From a virus: a stretch of DNA of 25,347 nucleotides. The notes under the pieces are model-generated. The model saw only the letters and a program-made list of their open reading frames with translations, did not search any database and was not told the origin of the DNA. Location: the IMG/VR virus record IMGVR_UViG_3300042540_001278, positions 1 through 25,347 of that record; one strand, given 5' to 3'. This document shows, in pieces, positions 22,837 through 25,347 of the stretch (positions within the stretch are counted from its first letter, which is position 1; every line of letters begins with the position of its first letter). The translations under genes were made by a program, and so were the position numbers.

Positions 22837-23760
22837 GTGGCAAACTACCACTCGTTTGGCTACGTCCCGGACCCGGCTGGGGCAGAGAGGTTCGCAGCCT
22901 CGCTGCCGCACCAGACGTTTTCTTCGGCCGCCCCAGAATGCACGGCTAGCGGCAAGGACGTTTTCCTGTGGCCTGCGCTGCTGCAATGCTCTCCGCGATG
23001 GAAGCGCGGAAGCCAGGGCTCGGTGGGCTCATGCGTCGGCTGGGCCGCCAGTCTGGGCGTAGACATGACTGCGGCCTGCGACATCGTCTATCGGCACGAG
23101 CCAGAAGAGTGGCGAGGCCGCACGATCGAAAGTTCCCTCTATGGTTTTAGCCGAGTCGAGGCCAGGGGCCTGCGAACTAACACGGGGGGTGACGGCTCGA
23201 CCGGCTGGCACGCCGCCAAGGCCATTCGCGAACTCGGGTGCTTGCACTACGGCGTGGACTACGGCGGCGTCGTGATCCCGGAGAAGGGCAAGGAGGCCCG
23301 GGACCGGGACTGGGGCCGCAATGGCGTGCCGGACACGCTGGAGCCTTTCGCCAAGGAGAGGCGGTGCAGCGAGGTCACGCTGGTCACGACCTTCGAGGAG
23401 GCGGCCGCTGCGATCTCCAACGGTTTCCCGGTCATGGTGTGCTCGGGCGTCGGCTTTAGCATGACCCGGGACGACGACGGCTTCTGTCGGCCGGGTCCGA
23501 CTTGGTGGCACGCCATGCTCCTGGCGGCGGTGAGATGGGGCAAGCGGCCCGGCCTCAAGTGCTTCAACTCCTGGGGCGACAGTAATACTCGCGGCAAGCA
23601 CTACCCCGAAGACCTGCCTCCGGCGATCGCCAACTGCTCCTTCTGGATCGACGCCGACGTCTGCACTCGCATGCTGTCCGGTCGCGACTCCTACGCCTAC
23701 GCCGGGTACAGCGGCTTTCGGGTGACCCAGATTCCCGACTGGACTGGGGGTGCGTTGTGA
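22837..23760 (+). CDS. Papain-like (C1 family) cysteine peptidase
   Basis: This 307-aa protein starts at GTG 22837, three bases after the upstream TGA. The papain signature is clear: Q60-G-S-V-G-S-C66 gives the oxyanion Gln six residues before the nucleophile Cys, H225 lies in TWWHAM, and N244-S-W-G in CFNSWG supplies the catalytic Asn. There is no signal peptide. The enzyme would hydrolyse peptide bonds. Between two-segment membrane proteins and a lipoprotein, it could be an unconventional endolysin acting on peptidoglycan cross-links, or it could process host or virion proteins. Phage C1 peptidases are known but their role is rarely tested. Confidence 0.88.
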   Translation: MANYHSFGYVPDPAGAERFAASLPHQTFSSAAPECTASGKDVFLWPALLQCSPRWKRGSQGSVGSCVGWAASLGVDMTAACDIVYRHEPEEWRGRTIESSLYGFSRVEARGLRTNTGGDGSTGWHAAKAIRELGCLHYGVDYGGVVIPEKGKEARDRDWGRNGVPDTLEPFAKERRCSEVTLVTTFEEAAAAISNGFPVMVCSGVGFSMTRDDDGFCRPGPTWWHAMLLAAVRWGKRPGLKCFNSWGDSNTRGKHYPEDLPPAIANCSFWIDADVCTRMLSGRDSYAYAGYSGFRVTQIPDWTGGAL

Positions 23761-24053
23761 GGCTGCGCCTTGTAGCCCTCGTTGCCCTGGCTGGGTGCGT
23801 GCCCGGCGATGATCCGACGATCACCGCCGACATCGCCGTTGAAACGGCGTGCGCATTGGCCAGTCAGGCCGACGAATCGCCCGATGACGCCGCCCCAAAG
23901 CCTGGCGATCCCTGTCCTAATTGCGATGGTCGCGGATACGTGGGGGACGGAACCGTGCGTGTCACTTGTCAGGCGTGCGGTGGCGGCAAGGTTGTGAGGT
24001 CCGTGCTGGTTCGCGAATGCCCGGACGGCAAGTGCCGCCCGAAGGGGCTGTGA
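23757..24053 (+). CDS. Lipoprotein with DnaJ-type zinc module
   Basis: This 98-aa protein starts at GTG 23757 (GTGA overlap with the peptidase). The N-terminus is a short lipoprotein signal: two Arg, then VALVALAGC with lipobox L11-A-G-C14. After a Pro/Asp/Ala linker, C53xxC56-x-G-x-G and C71xxC74-x-G-G form a CxxCxGxG pair like the DnaJ zinc region, with C88 and C93 near the end. The product should be lipidated at C14. An outer-membrane or spanin-like lysis role is possible from position, but spanins do not carry this zinc module. Confidence 0.75.
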   Translation: MRLRLVALVALAGCVPGDDPTITADIAVETACALASQADESPDDAAPKPGDPCPNCDGRGYVGDGTVRVTCQACGGGKVVRSVLVRECPDGKCRPKGL

Positions 24054-24055
24054 AC

Positions 24056-24409
24056 ATGGATGACCTGATTGAGTACGTCCGTCGCCGCCTGCCTATCAAG
24101 GCTCGCATGATCGGACAGGACCGGCTGCGGGAGATCGTGGAGCAGTATGTCTCGCAATGGCCCGCAGACGCCCTGCTTGCCTGCCGCAGAGGGTCGGCGC
24201 AGGAGCAAGACATCCTCCAGGCCCTGTCGCATCAGGTCGGCCTGCGGCATCAGGACGCTGCCCAAGGCGCCCGCACGTACGGCTTCGTCTGGGGGCTTCT
24301 GCTGTCGGCCGTGCTGTCCGCAGTGGTGCAGACACTGCTTCGCTGGTGGCTCGATAAGGAAGGCAATCGCGTGGCGATGGCTGCGTGGAAAGGGGGGCTG
24401 TTCTCGTGA
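24056..24409 (+). CDS. Small protein with one C-terminal membrane segment
   Basis: Start is ATG 24056, two bases after the upstream TGA; the longer reading from 23921 overlaps the lipoprotein gene and is rejected. The 117-aa protein has a helical, soluble first part (about 1-75) and one membrane segment (YGFVWGLLLSAVLSAVVQTLL, about 80-100), followed by a Trp/Lys/Arg cytoplasmic-type end. Together with the next small membrane protein it looks like a holin or antiholin candidate in the peptidase cassette. No family is recognised. Confidence 0.66.
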   Translation: MDDLIEYVRRRLPIKARMIGQDRLREIVEQYVSQWPADALLACRRGSAQEQDILQALSHQVGLRHQDAAQGARTYGFVWGLLLSAVLSAVVQTLLRWWLDKEGNRVAMAAWKGGLFS

Positions 24410-24660
24410 GCGGAGAAAGCGTGTACGAGGTGGGACTGCGAGCGTTGGAGCGCTACGGCTTTGGTTTGGTTTTGGCTTCGGCGGTGCTGTGGTTTGTGCG
24501 TATCGACATTGTGCTGCCAATGGTAGAGTCGCACCGGCAGTTCCTTAATGAAATGTCCGACACCCAGCGGCAAATATCCGCCGCTGTGGCAGAGCAGACG
24601 AGATTGCTTTACGCATTGCAGCCTTCACACCATAACGACGGGGGTGCGAGCAAGCCATGA
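24406..24660 (+). CDS. Small single-pass membrane protein
   Basis: This 84-aa protein starts at GTG 24406 (GTGA overlap; an earlier in-frame ATG at 24385 lies inside the upstream gene). An amphipathic start (about 1-15) is followed by a membrane segment (about 18-45: GFGLVLASAVLWFVRIDIVL) and a helical, charged tail with EMSDTQRQISAAVAEQTR. This one-membrane-segment plus coiled-tail design is common among small holin-like or i-spanin-like proteins. The adjacent lipoprotein would fit a spanin pair, but this is inference. The ATGA overlap couples it to the tail-type gene next. Confidence 0.66.
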   Translation: MSGESVYEVGLRALERYGFGLVLASAVLWFVRIDIVLPMVESHRQFLNEMSDTQRQISAAVAEQTRLLYALQPSHHNDGGASKP

Positions 24661-25004
24661 CAGACAAAGACTTCAAGGCCGACATCTTTGCCAAGACGTC
24701 CGCTGAGTGGGCGGCAGTCAACCCTTTTCTGGCCAAGAACGACCTTGGTATCGAAGTGGATACCGGCAAGTTCAAGGTAGGCGAAGGCACAAAATGGGCC
24801 GACACGGCCTACGTCGCCACTGACCCGGCCGCTATTGCCTGGTCTAGCGTGACCAGCAAGCCAGCCCTGGCTACCTTCGTCGCCGTACCGTCCGCCGCCA
24901 ACGACCCTGGGACCGCAGGCCAGATGGCGTATGACGGCACGCACCTTTACATCTGCACCGCCACAGACACCTGGCTCCGGGTAGGCATCGCCACCTGGCC
25001 GTAA
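24657..25004 (+). CDS. Tail-fibre/receptor-binding-type protein, Mtd N-like
   Basis: This 115-aa protein starts at ATG 24657 (ATGA overlap). The N-terminal half contains KTSAEWAAVNPFLAKNDLGI...DTGKFKVGEG..W, closely matching the pattern of the Mtd N-terminal fold found at the base of many phage tail-fibre proteins (GEIGYETDTGKFKIGDG type). The C-terminal half (GTAGQMAYDGTHLYICTATDTWLRVGIATW) matches a short beta motif common in tail-fibre proteins. It likely forms a trimeric beta-prism element that attaches receptor-binding domains. It marks return to virion genes after the lysis-type cassette. Confidence 0.82.
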   Translation: MTDKDFKADIFAKTSAEWAAVNPFLAKNDLGIEVDTGKFKVGEGTKWADTAYVATDPAAIAWSSVTSKPALATFVAVPSAANDPGTAGQMAYDGTHLYICTATDTWLRVGIATWP

Positions 25005-25011
25005 TGCCCGC

Positions 25012-25302
25012 ATGGCCGCAATCCGATACTTCCGCGCGACTCCCGAAGTGTACGCTGCGATCTGTGCTCAACTAGACGCGGCGTATGGCTATCCGCGCCC
25101 CGAGACGCTGGCTGACCGCACCCTGCCTGCGGTGGACTCGCTGCCGACTGACGAGCAGGGGCGTGTGTATCTGGCGGTGTCGGCCGCCTACTGCGACTAC
25201 GTCCTGCCGGGCCAGATGCTGCCAGAGTTGATCGCGACTGGCGCGGTGGAGGAGATCACCGCCGAGGACTACGCCGCCGTGCTGCCGGAGGGAGTTGACT
25301 GA
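25012..25302 (+). CDS. Small hypothetical tail-module protein
   Basis: This 96-aa protein starts at ATG 25012, 7 bp after the previous stop; an ATG at 25004 is in another frame. It is acidic and moderately helical, beginning IRYFRATPEVYAAICAQLDAAYGYPR and ending EEITAEDYAAVLPEG. Short proteins of this kind lie beside tail-fibre genes, but I do not recognise the family. Its stop overlaps the next start (TGATG). Confidence 0.66.
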   Translation: MAAIRYFRATPEVYAAICAQLDAAYGYPRPETLADRTLPAVDSLPTDEQGRVYLAVSAAYCDYVLPGQMLPELIATGAVEEITAEDYAAVLPEGVD

Positions 25303-25347
25303 TGCCGATGAATTCGAGACTGCTGAGGCCGGTCAGCACGACGCACC
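25302..25347 (+). CDS. 3'-truncated gene start at window edge
   Basis: ATG 25302 overlaps the upstream TGA (TGATG) and the frame stays open to the window end, giving M-P-M-N-S-R-L-L-R-P-V-S-T-T-H. GGAGGGAG (25288-25294) lies a few bases upstream. Only 15 residues are visible. The 'NSRLLRP' opening recalls tail-module proteins, but the product cannot be assigned. Confidence 0.55.
   Translation, partial: MPMNSRLLRPVSTTH

Noticed and set aside
24657-25004. Diversity-generating retroelement suggested by the Mtd-like N-terminal fold
   Set aside because: No reverse transcriptase, template/variable repeat pair or C-type lectin domain is visible here; the fold alone is common in tail fibres.
1-25347. 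CRISPR array or insertion sequence
   Set aside because: No regularly spaced repeats or transposase gene with terminal repeats were seen; the only tandem repeat is the in-frame 45-bp unit at 7735-7824.

Overview
This is a GC-rich, densely packed tailed-phage (or prophage) segment. Nearly all genes are on the + strand. The only minus-strand gene is a tyrosine recombinase in the middle, so the phage is probably temperate. No terminase, portal, major capsid, DNA polymerase or repressor is visible; the window holds only part of a genome. Several small proteins resemble, from memory, those of phages assembled from planctomycete-rich metagenomes, but the host is a weak inference.

Region 1 (1-13693) is a late virion block. 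It starts with a 5'-truncated structural-type protein, a beta-rich protein with a proline-rich tail, a very Cys-rich protein and a zinc-ribbon protein. Small Gln/Ala-rich coiled-coil proteins and a highly charged protein follow. The block ends with three large proteins (1231, 455 and 1171 aa). The order of small helical proteins before giant, low-complexity, membrane-prone proteins recalls the internal core/ejection proteins of podoviruses, but this is inference.

Region 2 (13682-14533) is the integrase, convergent with the last virion gene by a 12-bp overlap and divergent from the early operon across a conspicuous inverted repeat.

Region 3 (14496-21579) is an early DNA-metabolism operon. It encodes a RecE/exonuclease VIII-like nuclease, an ERF single-strand annealing protein, an SF2 helicase with a DUF3820-like tail and a small PD-(D/E)XK nuclease. 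After a 297-nt structured non-coding gap come two small proteins, an HNH plus PD-(D/E)XK fusion, a minimal HExxH protein, a degenerate PD-(D/E)XK protein, an HD phosphohydrolase and a MazZ/DUF5664-like dNTP diphosphohydrolase. Together they could recombine DNA ends and shape the dNTP pool. Almost every junction is a TGATG, ATGA or GTGA overlap, which suggests translational coupling.

Region 4 (21580-24660) holds small unknown proteins, several membrane proteins, a papain-like (C1) cysteine peptidase and a lipoprotein with a DnaJ-type zinc module. It is a candidate lysis cassette of unusual composition. Region 5 (24657-end) returns to tail/receptor-binding type genes.

The most interesting items are the structured RNA-like gap at 18422-18718 with competing hairpins, the HNH/PD-(D/E)XK fusion with an internal start, the HD plus MazZ-like pair, and the C1 peptidase cassette.
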